Positions 9,422 to 19,300 of a stretch of DNA of 64,000 nt are shown here, piece after piece. Source of the DNA: Pseudomonas sp. HS6 (GTDB lineage Bacteria; Pseudomonadota; Gammaproteobacteria; Pseudomonadales; Pseudomonadaceae). The notes under the pieces are model-generated. The model had not been told where the DNA came from. It saw nothing but the letters and a program-made list of their open reading frames with translations, and did no database searches. Position 1 is the stretch's first letter. The number at the start of each line of letters is the position of its first letter. Made by a program: the position numbers and the translations under genes. The stretch is taken from assembly GCF_023375815.1 (NCBI RefSeq), contig NZ_CP067412.1:4030001-4094000 (forward strand), given 5' to 3'.

Positions 9422-10216
9422 TTGAAGTTTTCGCCAAATCGGACGGCCGCCGGGCTGATGCTCGCAGCGCTGGCTGCATCCTGGGTTTTGCCCGCTCAGG
9501 CGGTGCAAGTGGTTCGGGTGGGTGCGGCGCATTTCCCGCCTTACACCATTCGCCCGGAAAACGGCGCCGACACGGGGTTGCTGCCGGAACTGGTCGCCGC
9601 ATTGAACAGCGCTCAGAGCGACTACCGTTTTGAACTTGTCCCCACCTCGATTCCGCGACGATTCGGCGATTTCAAGGAGGGCCGCACGGACATGGCGATC
9701 TTCGAGAACCCGGACTGGGGCTGGAAAGACATTCCCCATACCACGGTCGACATGGGACTGGAGGACGCGGAGATTTTCGTCGCGGAAAACGAACCCGGTC
9801 GTCAGCAGAACTACTTCGCTGATCTCAAGGGCAAGCGCCTGGCGTTGTACAGCGGCTATCACTACGAATTCGCCAACTTCAATGCCGACCCCAAGTACCT
9901 CTCTGAAACCTACAACGCCACACTGACCTATTCCCACGACAGCAACCTGTTGATGGTGCTGCGCGGTCGGGCGGACATTGCGCTGGTCACTCGCTCGTAC
10001 CTGTTCGATTACCTGCTGCGAAACGAAAAAGTGCGCGACGAATTGCTGGTGTCGCAGCGCATCGACCAGATCTACCATCATTACGCGATTCTCAGTCCGA
10101 AAGCGCCAATCACCGGCGAAGCGTTCGGCAAGTTGCTGCAAGGGTTGCGCGACAGCGGGCAGATGCTGAAAATCTTCGATCCGTACAAGATTGCGGTGGT
10201 GCCGGTGCCTAAATAG
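9422..10216 (+). CDS. Secreted family-3 extracellular solute-binding protein
   Basis: This 264-residue protein has a Sec signal peptide (hydrophobic AGLMLAALAASWVLP, likely cleavage after AQA near residue 27), followed by an SBP_bac_3 fold beginning VVRVGAAHFPPYT. Such proteins deliver amino acids or other small polar solutes to ABC transporters; orphan ones can also act in sensing. No permease or ATPase gene is adjacent, so it is an orphan. I chose the TTG start at 9422 because GGGGAG lies 6-12 bases upstream and the signal peptide follows at once. The ligand cannot be predicted. Confidence 0.75.
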   Translation: MKFSPNRTAAGLMLAALAASWVLPAQAVQVVRVGAAHFPPYTIRPENGADTGLLPELVAALNSAQSDYRFELVPTSIPRRFGDFKEGRTDMAIFENPDWGWKDIPHTTVDMGLEDAEIFVAENEPGRQQNYFADLKGKRLALYSGYHYEFANFNADPKYLSETYNATLTYSHDSNLLMVLRGRADIALVTRSYLFDYLLRNEKVRDELLVSQRIDQIYHHYAILSPKAPITGEAFGKLLQGLRDSGQMLKIFDPYKIAVVPVPK

Positions 10217-10267
10217 CCAGTGCACTGCGATCGCAGGGACTGCCGTTTATCGGTTTTGCGTTGTTAC

Positions 10268-10283
10268 CTGTCAGATCTGACAG
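10268..10283. promoter_or_regulatory. 16-base palindrome, copy 1 (operator candidate)
   Basis: CTGTCAGATCTGACAG is a perfect palindrome 83 bases upstream of the unknown gene at 10366. The same 16 bases, within a 21-base identity that adds AC before and TAG after, recur at 26452 upstream of another unknown gene. A dimeric regulator could bind it; which one is not known. Confidence 0.6.
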
Positions 10284-10365
10284 TAGACGGCCCGTGTCTG
10301 CCGGGGGTTTGATTCCTGTCAGGTTCTACTCGTTGTGAGGAGGATCCCACACAGAGGAATACCTC

Positions 10366-11202
10366 ATGCCGGCCCCATATCCTGTTTCCCTGCATTGCGT
10401 GCCCACGCCAGTAGCCGAACAAGCTGTCGGCGATGTCCTGACTCTGAACAGGCCTGAGGAATCGACCGGTGTGAAGGTTGAAGTCTCGCGATGGCCGTTC
10501 ATGACCGAGAACCAATTGGCGACATTGCATGCCTGTGGGCAGAACACGGATGGCACTGCGCTGATGTTGTGCGTCGCTGATGCCGAACCGATTAATCGGC
10601 AAGAGTATGAAGCGGGCTGGCATAGAACGATTGAGTGGAGTTATCTGCAGAATCTGAAACACAACAGCCATCTGGTGTTTGTTTTTCAGGTCGCATTGAA
10701 TAGTACTGGTTGTGATTGCCCGCTATTGTTCCCTCCGTTGTGCCTTCAGGTGCAGGTACCTTATCTGGATCTGACCACCTTCTGCGAAGGTCAAACAGCT
10801 CCATGGAACGGCTGGGAAAGAGGCGCTGCTGCCCAGGATGTCCGAGACCTGGTTGTCGGCCGTAGTGAGAATGAATTTGTGCTTTTCAACATGACGTACA
10901 CCAACTCATCTGCGGGTCCTATCCTGCAGAAGGTTTTTGAGGATCTTGAGGCGGGTCAGCGTTACAAATTTGGCTTGCTGGCTTGCAGAGTCAACACCAA
11001 TTCTAACGTACCGAGTTTGTCGCTTGCAGTTGGCACAACGACGGTAGCGGGTCCCCAGAGTTTCACAACTACAACCTGGGAGTTGTTTGAAGGGACATTT
11101 ACCGCGGGCTACTCACCTGAAACATTGTCTGTGGATAGTCACACGGCGTCTGGCCAAGGGAATGACTATGCGATCAGCAGGATCTGGGTCAAATCCGAAT
11201 AG
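10366..11202 (+). CDS. Unknown beta-rich protein (Ig-like plus jelly-roll-like)
   Basis: I do not recognise this 278-residue protein. Residues about 1-130 look like one Ig-like strand-rich repeat of the kind found in large pseudomonad surface or repeat proteins. Residues about 135-278 resemble a carbohydrate-binding jelly roll: an FCEGQTAPWNGWERG start, a GQRYKF core and a GNDYAISRIWVKSE ending. It has no signal peptide or membrane segment. Base composition is visibly less GC-rich than that of its neighbours, which suggests accessory DNA. It has its own upstream region with the palindrome at 10268 and is followed by the iron-regulated acetyltransferase gene. Possible roles (surface binding, toxin-related lectin) are guesses. 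Confidence 0.6.
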   Translation: MPAPYPVSLHCVPTPVAEQAVGDVLTLNRPEESTGVKVEVSRWPFMTENQLATLHACGQNTDGTALMLCVADAEPINRQEYEAGWHRTIEWSYLQNLKHNSHLVFVFQVALNSTGCDCPLLFPPLCLQVQVPYLDLTTFCEGQTAPWNGWERGAAAQDVRDLVVGRSENEFVLFNMTYTNSSAGPILQKVFEDLEAGQRYKFGLLACRVNTNSNVPSLSLAVGTTTVAGPQSFTTTTWELFEGTFTAGYSPETLSVDSHTASGQGNDYAISRIWVKSE

Positions 11203-11263
11203 CCACTGCGCGTCGTAGTTGTCTGGCACCTATCGATCCTCCGATTGTTGATACTCTTGGCGT

Positions 11264-11287
11264 TAAATTTCCGGTCGTGCATCACGT
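11264..11287 (+). promoter_or_regulatory. PvdS-dependent promoter (iron-starvation box)
   Basis: TAAAT (11264-11268), 16 bases, then CGT (11285-11287) matches the published IS-box pattern TAAAT-N16-CGT exactly. It lies 39 bases upstream of the acetyltransferase start at 11327. This places that gene in the PvdS regulon. Confidence 0.75.
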
Positions 11288-11326
11288 TTACCGTTGAACT
11301 GTCGACGATTATCGTGAGCCCGACCC

Positions 11327-12340
11327 ATGTCCAATCTGAATGACCTGACTGCCCTGGCCTTGCCTTCGGGCAGTCAACTGATAGCCGATGCCACTGAAAG
11401 CCGTCTGAGCCTCAGTCTGGATGGGCAACCGCTGATTCGCCTGCGCCTCGACCGTGAAGGCCTGGGACCGATCCAGATCGATGAACGCTATGCATTGCCT
11501 CCAGGCCAGGCGCTGTGGGCCGCCTGCTATTGGCTGTTTGCCCGGGATCCGGCGCGTCAGCAATTGATCTGGCAACTGGATCAACCGCCGACCGAAGCCT
11601 TGCTCAGCGGTTTGCTGGTGAGCACTGAAGTGGCAGGTGAATATCGCTGCGAGCGCACGCTGTTCTGGCAACTGCCGCAACCGTGGCTAGGGGCTTCGCT
11701 GACCGGCAGTTATCCGCAGCAAATGGTCATCAGCAACGGCAAGCGCCATCCGCAGCGACCGGTGAAGCCTCGGGGTGAGGTTTATCGGCGTTTCGATGCA
11801 CGTCTCGGTGCATGGATTTCCCTGCGAACGGTGGAGATCGAGCAGGATCTTGCGCGTTTCAACCGTTGGCAGAACAGCCCGCGAGTCGCCAGTTTCTGGC
11901 AGGAAGAGGGCAGCCTCGAACAGCATCGGGAGTACTTGAGCAAGCTCGACGCCGATCCGCATACCCTGACCCTGATCGGTTGTTTCGATGATCAGCCGTT
12001 TGCCTATTTCGAAGCCTATTGGGCCAAGGAAGATCGCATCGCGCCATTCTACGACGCCGATAATTACGATCGCGGGATTCATATGCTGGTCGGGGAAGAA
12101 AACCATCGCGGCCCACACAAGGTGGCGAGCTGGTTGTCTGCGTTGGTGCACTACCTGTTTCTGGATGATCCGCGTACTCAGCGCGTCGTCGCGGAGCCGC
12201 GTGCCGATAACGCGAAAATGATCGGCCACATGCACAACCAGTGCTTCCACTGCGAAAAGGAATTCGACTTCCCGCACAAGCGCGCGGCGTTGATGATCCT
12301 GGGACGCGAGCGGTTTTTTGATCGGTGCAAACTGGCGTGA
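11327..12340 (+). CDS. Siderophore-type GNAT acetyltransferase (IucB/PvdYII-like)
   Basis: This 337-residue protein has an N-terminal beta domain (about 1-130) and a C-terminal GNAT domain of the IucB/AlcB siderophore family (about 160-337: SVEYL-like NSPRVASFWQEE, then CFDDQPFAYFEAYWAKEDRI and EPRADNAKMIGHM). Relatives acetylate N-hydroxy-ornithine or N-hydroxy-lysine for hydroxamate siderophores. Beside pvdS and pvdL, and under an IS box, it most likely supplies acetyl-hydroxyornithine for the pyoverdine peptide (PvdYII in other pseudomonads). Which acyl group and which amine cannot be read from sequence. The gene converges on pvdS with a shared terminator between them. Confidence 0.75.
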   Translation: MSNLNDLTALALPSGSQLIADATESRLSLSLDGQPLIRLRLDREGLGPIQIDERYALPPGQALWAACYWLFARDPARQQLIWQLDQPPTEALLSGLLVSTEVAGEYRCERTLFWQLPQPWLGASLTGSYPQQMVISNGKRHPQRPVKPRGEVYRRFDARLGAWISLRTVEIEQDLARFNRWQNSPRVASFWQEEGSLEQHREYLSKLDADPHTLTLIGCFDDQPFAYFEAYWAKEDRIAPFYDADNYDRGIHMLVGEENHRGPHKVASWLSALVHYLFLDDPRTQRVVAEPRADNAKMIGHMHNQCFHCEKEFDFPHKRAALMILGRERFFDRCKLA

Positions 12341-12354
12341 TGTTTCGCTGAAAC

Positions 12355-12398
12355 AAAAAAGATCGCAGCCCTTCAACGAAGGCTGCGATCTTTTTTTT
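12355..12398. terminator. Bidirectional terminator between acetyltransferase gene and pvdS
   Basis: The perfect 10-base stem GATCGCAGCC / GGCTGCGATC (12361-12370, 12381-12390) has a 10-base loop, with an A run before it and eight T residues after it. It would stop transcription from both converging genes. Confidence 0.88.
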
Positions 12399-12410
12399 GG
12401 CGGTGCGCTG

Positions 12411-12965
12411 TCAGCGACGGTGCGCTGTCACGGCATCGGCACGATTGCCCGAGACCTTGCGGCAATGCACCAGCGCATCACGAATCATGAAGTTGACCAG
12501 CGTCGGCGAAACGCCGAGTTCCTTGGCGATGTCCTTTTGCGGCACGCCATGCAGACGGTACATCTCGAAGGCGTAGCGAGTGCGGACCGGCAACTCGGTC
12601 AGCGCATCGGCAATGTGTTCCAGGGTCGAGAAGTTGATGTGCGAGGTTTCCGGCGAAGCGCCCTGAATGACCACGTTCAACCCTTCCTCCTCGGGGCCGG
12701 CGTACTTCTGCTCCAGCGCCTGTTTGCGGTAGTGATCGATAGCCAGATTGCGCACGATCTGGAACAGATAACTCAGCTGGGCCTTGATCGATGACGTGAT
12801 CGGCGGCGCCGATTGCAGTCGGAAGAACGCATCCTGCACCACATCTTCGGCGCGTGAACGGCAGCCGGTAATTCGGGCTGCAATCTTGACCAGAATCAGT
12901 CGATTGTCGACGAATGCCTGAAGTAGCGGTGAATCGCACCTGCTTGTGGATACTTGTTCCGTCAT
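12411..12965 (-). CDS. pvdS: Iron-starvation ECF sigma factor PvdS
   Basis: This 184-residue ECF sigma factor directs RNA polymerase to pyoverdine genes under iron limitation. Region 2 is seen in CRSRAEDVVQDAFFRLQ and SYLFQIVRNLAIDHYRKQ. Region 4 is in ALTELPVRTRYAFEMYRLHGVPQKDIAKELGVSPTLVNFMI, a characteristic PvdS/FpvI-type sequence. ATG 12965 is preferred over GTG 12974 because AAGGTGA lies 6-7 bases upstream. It is divergent from pvdL, and a near-consensus Fur site lies 83 bases upstream. Boxes readable by it occur at 11264, 13157 and 36628. Activity is expected to be held by the anti-sigma factor FpvR, not present here. Confidence 0.95.
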   Translation of the reverse strand: MTEQVSTSRCDSPLLQAFVDNRLILVKIAARITGCRSRAEDVVQDAFFRLQSAPPITSSIKAQLSYLFQIVRNLAIDHYRKQALEQKYAGPEEEGLNVVIQGASPETSHINFSTLEHIADALTELPVRTRYAFEMYRLHGVPQKDIAKELGVSPTLVNFMIRDALVHCRKVSGNRADAVTAHRR

Positions 12966-13047
12966 GGAAATCACCTTGCTGCCAATAGGTTAGTGGGACG
13001 CCTGGGGGACGGGCCGTCCAACACATCGAGCGACAAATTATGTTGAA

Positions 13048-13062
13048 TGATAATGATTGTCA
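13048..13062. promoter_or_regulatory. Fur box of the pvdS promoter
   Basis: TGATAATGATTGTCA matches the 7-1-7 Fur consensus (TGATAATGATTATCA) at 14 of 15 positions. It lies 83 bases upstream of the pvdS ATG, where Fur-Fe(II) would block pvdS expression in iron-replete cells. Confidence 0.85.
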
Positions 13063-13156
13063 ATTGAGAAAGAGAACTAATGATCCAATACGGTGCGATT
13101 TGAGAACTGCGACGCACTGCCACACCCCAGCCCCATTGGCGATCCAGCCTGCCGAC

Positions 13157-13180
13157 TAATTATTTCAAGACGTCATCCGT
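13157..13180 (+). promoter_or_regulatory. PvdS-dependent promoter of pvdL (variant box)
   Basis: TAATT, 16 bases, CGT (13157-13180) differs from the TAAAT-N16-CGT pattern by one base. It is the only such match in the pvdS-pvdL intergenic region (12966-13333) and implies a leader of roughly 145 bases before the pvdL ATG. Apart from this box and the Fur site I see nothing else in the 368-base gap. Confidence 0.65.
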
Positions 13181-13333
13181 TCTCATTGGTGAATGGTTCC
13201 GGGTACACAGCCCCGGCCAGACAGCATTCCAATGCCTTGCACGGTCGGCGAAGACCGTGTCCTGCATGCCTTGCACGGGCATGCCGCAGCCAACCCGATT
13301 CCACCAGCAAGCCGAATTCAGGCAGGAAACCTC

Positions 13334-16300
13334 ATGACCGACGCGTTCGAACTCCCCAGCACCCTGGTCCAAGCCCTCCAGCGCCGCGCGGCCCTGACGC
13401 CGGACCGGCTGGCCTTGCGCTTTCTCGCTGAAACCGAGGAGCAGGCTGTGGTGCTCAGTTATCGCGAACTCGATCAGCGTGCGCGCACCATCGCGGCAGC
13501 GTTGCAGGCCGAGGCCGGATTCGGTGATCGCGCGGTGCTGCTGTTTCCGAGCGGCCCGGATTACGTCGCGGCGTTCTTCGGTTGCCTGTACGCGGGCGTG
13601 ATCGCGGTGCCGGCTTATCCGCCGGAGTCGGCCAAGCGTCACCATCAGGAGCGTCTGCTGTCGATCATTGCCGACGCCGAACCGCGTCTGCTGCTGACCA
13701 GCGCCGACCTGCGCGACGCCTTGCAGCAAATCGAAGGTGCGCCGCCGCTGTTGTGTGTCGATACCCTCGACAGCGCACTGGCCGAACGCTGGGTCGAACC
13801 GACCTTGCCGCAAGACCACATCGCCTTCCTGCAATACACCTCCGGGTCCACCGCACTGCCCAAAGGCGTGCAGGTCAGCCACGGCAACCTGGTGGCCAAC
13901 GAACTGTTGATCCGCCACGGCTTCGGCATCGACGTGAACCCGGACGACGTGATCGTCAGCTGGTTGCCGCTGTACCACGACATGGGCTTGATTGGCGGCC
14001 TGCTGCAACCGATCTTCAGCGGCGTGCCGTGCATCCTGATGTCGCCAGCGTACTTCCTCGGCCGGCCGTTGCGCTGGCTCGAAGCGATCAGCCAATACGG
14101 CGGCACCATCAGCGGCGGGCCGGACTTTGCCTATCGTTTGTGCAGCGAGCGGGTCAGCGAATCGGCACTGGAGCGTCTCGACCTGAGCCGCTGGCGCGTG
14201 GCCTATTCGGGTTCCGAGCCGATCCGTCTCGATACCCTTGAGCGCTTCACCGAAAAGTTCACCGCGTGCGGTTTCAGCGAAAACAGTTTCATGGCGTCCT
14301 ATGGTCTGGCGGAAGCGACTCTGTTCGTCGCCGGCACACCGCGCGGCAAAGGTATTCCTGCACTGCGCGTGGACGATCAAGCTCTGGCCCGGAACCGCGC
14401 CGAAGCGGGCGAGGGCAGCCCGATCATGAGTTGCGGCATCAGCCAGCCACAGCATGCCGTATTGATCGTCGAGCCGAGCACGCTTGAAGAATTGGCCGAC
14501 AATGCCATCGGCGAAGTCTGGGCCACGGGCCCGAGCATCGCCCACGGCTACTGGCGCAATCCTGAGGCCAGCGCCAAGACTTTCGTCCAGCACGCCGGAC
14601 AGACCTGGTTGCGCACAGGCGACCTGGGCTTCATCCGTAACGGTGAACTGTTCATCACCGGTCGCCTGAAAGACATGCTGATCGTGCGTGGTCACAACCT
14701 CTACCCGCAGGACATCGAGAAGACGGTCGAGAGCGAAGTGGAGGTGGTGCGCAAGGGCCGCGTCGCGGCGTTCGCGGTCAACCAGAATGGCGAAGAAGGC
14801 ATCGGCATCGCGGCGGAAATCAGCCGCAGCGTGCAGAAAATTCTCCCGCCCGAAGCGCTGATCAAAGCCATTCGCCAAGCCGTGGCCGAGGCCTATCAGG
14901 AAGCGCCGAGCGTGGTGGTGCTGCTCAATCCTGGCGCATTGCCGAAGACCTCCAGCGGCAAGCTGCAACGTTCGGCCTGCCGCAATCGCCTGGCCGACGG
15001 CAGCCTCGACAGCTACGCCGTATTCCCGTCGTCCACCGCTGAAACCAGCGAATTGACTGCGTCCTCGTCCGAGCTGGAAGCGCTGATCGGCAAAATTTGG
15101 GCCGAGCAACTCAATGTCAAGCAAGTCAACGCCGACGACCACTTCTTCCTGCTTGGCGGCAACTCGATCGCCGCGACTCAGGTAATCGCCAAGGTCCGTG
15201 AAGAGCTGAGCCTGGAGCTGAACCTGCGCCTGCTGTTCGAAGCGCCGACCCTGTCCGCGTTCGCCGCAGCCGTGGCGCAACAGCAACAGGACGGCGGCAG
15301 CGCCCAAGGCGAAATCACCTTGTTGTCGCGCCACGAAGCCTTGCCGCAATCCCTGGCGCAAAACCGTCTGTGGATCACCTGGCAACTCGATCCGCAAAGC
15401 AGCGCCTACAACATTCCCGGTGCCCTGCGCCTGCGTGGCGAACTGGACGAAGACGCACTGCGCGCCAGTTTCCAGCAACTGATCGAGCGCCACGAATCCC
15501 TGCGTACGCGTTTCTTTGAGCGCGACGGCGTGGCGCTGCAACAGGTTGAAGTGGCGGGCGAGTTCAACCTGCAACTGATCGACATCAGCGACCTGCCGGC
15601 CAGCGAACGTGAAGCCCGCGCACAACAGATTCGTGAAGACGAAGCCCGGACCCAGTTCGACCTGGAGAAAGGCCCGCTGCTGTGGGTGACGCTGGTCCGT
15701 CTCGACGACGAAGATCATCAACTGCTGGTGACGATGCACCACATCATCGCCGACGGCTGGTCGCTGAACGTACTGATCGACGAGTTCTCGCGCCTGTACG
15801 CCGCCGCGTCCCAAGGCCAGCGCGCCGAACTCGCGCCGCTGCCCACCCAATACGCGGATTACGGCATCTGGCAGCGCCATTGGCTGGCGCAAGGCGAGGG
15901 TGAGCGACAACTGGCGTACTGGAAAATGCAGTTGGGTGATGAACATCCGACGCTGGAAATTGCCACCGATCATCCACGTTCTGCCAAGCAAGTTCACAGC
16001 GCCGCACGCCACAGCGTTCGTCTGGGAATCAGCCTCAGCGACGCCATCCGCCAGACCGCGCAGGCCTACCAAGCCACGCCGTTCATGCTGCTGCTCTCGG
16101 CTTTCCAAAGCCTGTTGCATCGCTACAGCGGCCAGCGTGACATTCGCATCGGCGTGCCCAACGCCAACCGTCCGCGTCTGGAAACTCAGGGTCTGATCGG
16201 CTTCTTCATCAACACCCAGGTGCTGCGCGCCGACGTCGATTCGCGTCTGCCGTTCACTGAACTGCTGGCGCAAACCCGTCAGGCTGCACTCGGTGCCCAG

Positions 16301-19300
16301 GCGAATCAGGACCTGCCGTTCGAACAATTGCTCGAAGCCTTCCCGCAGGCTCGTGAACAAGGTCTGTTCCAGGTCATGTTCAACCACCAGCAGCGTGACT
16401 TGAGTGCGCTCAAACGTCTGCCGGGGCTGCTCGCCGAAGAACTGCCGTGGCACAGTCGCGAGGCCAAGTTCGATCTGCAACTGCATAGCGAAGAAGACCG
16501 TAATGGTCGCCTGAGCCTGTCCTTCGACTATGCCGATGAGCTGTTCGACGCCGCGACCATCGAACGCCTCGCCGAGCACTTCAGCAACCTGCTGCGGGCT
16601 GTCTGCGAGCACCCGGAGCAAACCATCGGCGACCTGCCGCTGTTGACCGCCACCGAACACACTCAGCAAAACGCGTGGAGCTTCGCCGCGTGCACACCGG
16701 CTCAGCAATGGCTGCCGGAACTGCTGAATGAACAGGCCCGTCAGACCCCTGATCGCACCGCGCTGGTATGGGACGGCGGCAGCCTCGACTTCGCCGAATT
16801 GCACGCCCAGGCCAACCGTCTGGCCCATTACCTGCGCGACAAAGGCGTCGGACCGGACGTGTGCGTGGCCATCGCCGCCGAGCGTTCGCCGCAACTGCTG
16901 ATCGGTCTGCTGGCAATCATCAAGGCTGGTGGCGCCTACGTGCCGTTGGACCCGGACTACCCGGCCGAGCGTCTGGCCTACATGCTCAGCGACAGCGGCG
17001 TCGAACTGCTGCTGACCCAGACCGCATTGCTCGACCGCTTGCCGGCCAGCGAAGGCGTCAGCGTGATCGCTATGGACACCCTGCACCTGGAGAGCTGGCC
17101 GAGCCAGGCGCCGGGCCTGCACCTGCACGGCGACAACCTTGCCTACGTGATTTACACCTCCGGCTCCACCGGCCAGCCGAAAGGCGTGGGCAACACTCAC
17201 GCGGCGCTGGCTGAGCGTCTGCAATGGATGCAGAACACCTATCGCCTGAACGACACCGACGTGCTGATGCAAAAGGCGCCGATCAGTTTCGACGTGTCGG
17301 TGTGGGAGTGCTTCTGGCCGCTGATCACCGGCGCGCGCCTGCTGATCGCCGGCCCCGGTGAACATCGCGATCCGCATCGCATTGCGCAGTTGGTTCAGCA
17401 GTACGGCGTAACCACCCTGCATTTCGTGCCGCCGCTGCTTTCGCTGTTCATCGACGAACCGTTGAGCGCCGAATGCACCAGCCTGCGCCGTGTGTTCTCC
17501 GGCGGGGAAGCGCTGCCGGCGGAACTACGTAACCGCGTTCTGGCGCAACTGCCGGCGGTGCAACTGCACAACCGCTACGGCCCGACTGAAACTGCGATCA
17601 ACGTCACCCACTGGCATTGTTCCGTGGCCGACGGCGAGCGTTCGCCGATTGGCCGTCCGCTGGGCAACGTCGTTTGCCGCGTGCTCGACAGCGATCTGAA
17701 TCCAGTGCCGGCCGGTGTGCCGGGTGAGCTGTGCATCAGCGGTATCGGCCTGGCCCGTGGTTACCTCGGTCGCCCGGCGTTGACCGCCGAACGTTTCGTG
17801 GTCGATCCGCTGGGCGAGCAGGGCGCGCGTCTGTACCGCACCGGTGACCGCGCACGCTGGACGAACGATGGCGTGATCGAATACCTCGGCCGTCTCGATC
17901 AGCAGGTCAAACTGCGCGGCTTCCGCGTCGAGCCGGAAGAAATCGAAGCGCGTCTGCTTGCGCAGGACGGTGTGGCCCAGGCCGCCGTGCTGGTGCGTGA
18001 AACCGTCGCCGGCCCGCAACTGATCGGCTACTTCACCGCCACCGATGCCAATGAAGATCAGGACGCGCAAATCGCTCGCCTGAAAACCGCACTGGCCGCC
18101 GAGCTGCCGGAATACATGGTCCCGGCGCAACTGATGCGCCTGGACGCAATGCCCCTGAGCCCGAGCGGCAAACTTGACCGTCGCGCCTTGCCCGAACCGC
18201 AATGGCAAGTGCGCGAACATGTCGAGCCAGTCACCGAGCTGGAACAGCAGATCGCTGCGATCTGGCGTGAAGTGCTGGGCCTGAAACAGGTCGGCTTGCG
18301 CGACGACTTCTTCGCTCTCGGTGGTCACTCGCTGCTGGCCACGCAAATCATCTCCCGCACCCGTCAGGCCTGCGATGTCGAGTTGCCGTTGCGTGCGTTG
18401 TTCGAACACAGTGAACTCGGTGATTTCGCCGAACAGATTCGCCAGATTCAGGCCAGCGGCCGCACCAACAAACAGCCGCCGATCGACAAGGTGGATCGCA
18501 GCAAACCGGTGCCGCTGTCTTATTCCCAGCAGCGCATGTGGTTCCTCTGGCAGATGGAGCCGGACAGCCCGGCGTACAACGTCGGCGGCATGGCGCGCCT
18601 GCGTGGCGTGCTGGATGTCGGGCGTTTCGAGGCGGCGCTGCAAGCGTTGATCCTGCGCCACGAAACTCTGCGCACCACGTTCCCGAGCGTCGACGGCGTG
18701 GCCCGTCAGCACGTGCATGCCGAGACCGGCGTGCGCATGGACTGGAAGGATTTTTCGAAATTCGCCGCTGATGTGCGCGAGCAGAAAGTCCAGCAACTGG
18801 CCGACGATGAAGCGCATTTGCCGTTCGATCTGGAGACCGGCCCGCTGCTGCGCGCCTGTCTGGTCAAGACGGCCGAGCAAGAGCATTACTTCGTCCTGAC
18901 CCTGCACCACATCGTTACCGAAGGCTGGGCGATGGACATCTTCGCCCGGGAACTCAGCGCGCTGTACGAAGCGTTCGTCGATGACCGCGATTCGCCGCTG
19001 GAGCCGCTGCCGGTGCAGTACCTCGACTACAGCGTGTGGCAGCGCAACTGGCTGGAGTCCGGCGAGCGTCAACGTCAGCTCGATTACTGGACTGCGCAAC
19101 TGGGCCGCGAACATCCGCTGCTGGAACTGCCGGGTGACCGTCCGCGTCCGCCGGTACAAAGCCATCAGGGCGAGCTGTTCCGTTTCGACCTCAGCGATGA
19201 TCTCGCTGCACGCGTTCGTGCATTCAATGCGCAGAACGGTCTGACCCTGTTCATGACCATGACCGCTGCACTTGCAACGTTGCTCTATCGCTACAGCGGC

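Noticed and set aside
10264..10671. 135-codon minus-strand frame over the start of the 278-residue gene
   Set aside because: It lies antisense to a gene with a consistent domain pattern and reads through the palindrome; no motif.
13193..13333. 47-codon in-frame extension of pvdL
   Set aside because: It begins 13 bases after the PvdS box, has no good ribosome site, and PvdL proteins start with the [12 protein letters not shown] sequence at 13334.
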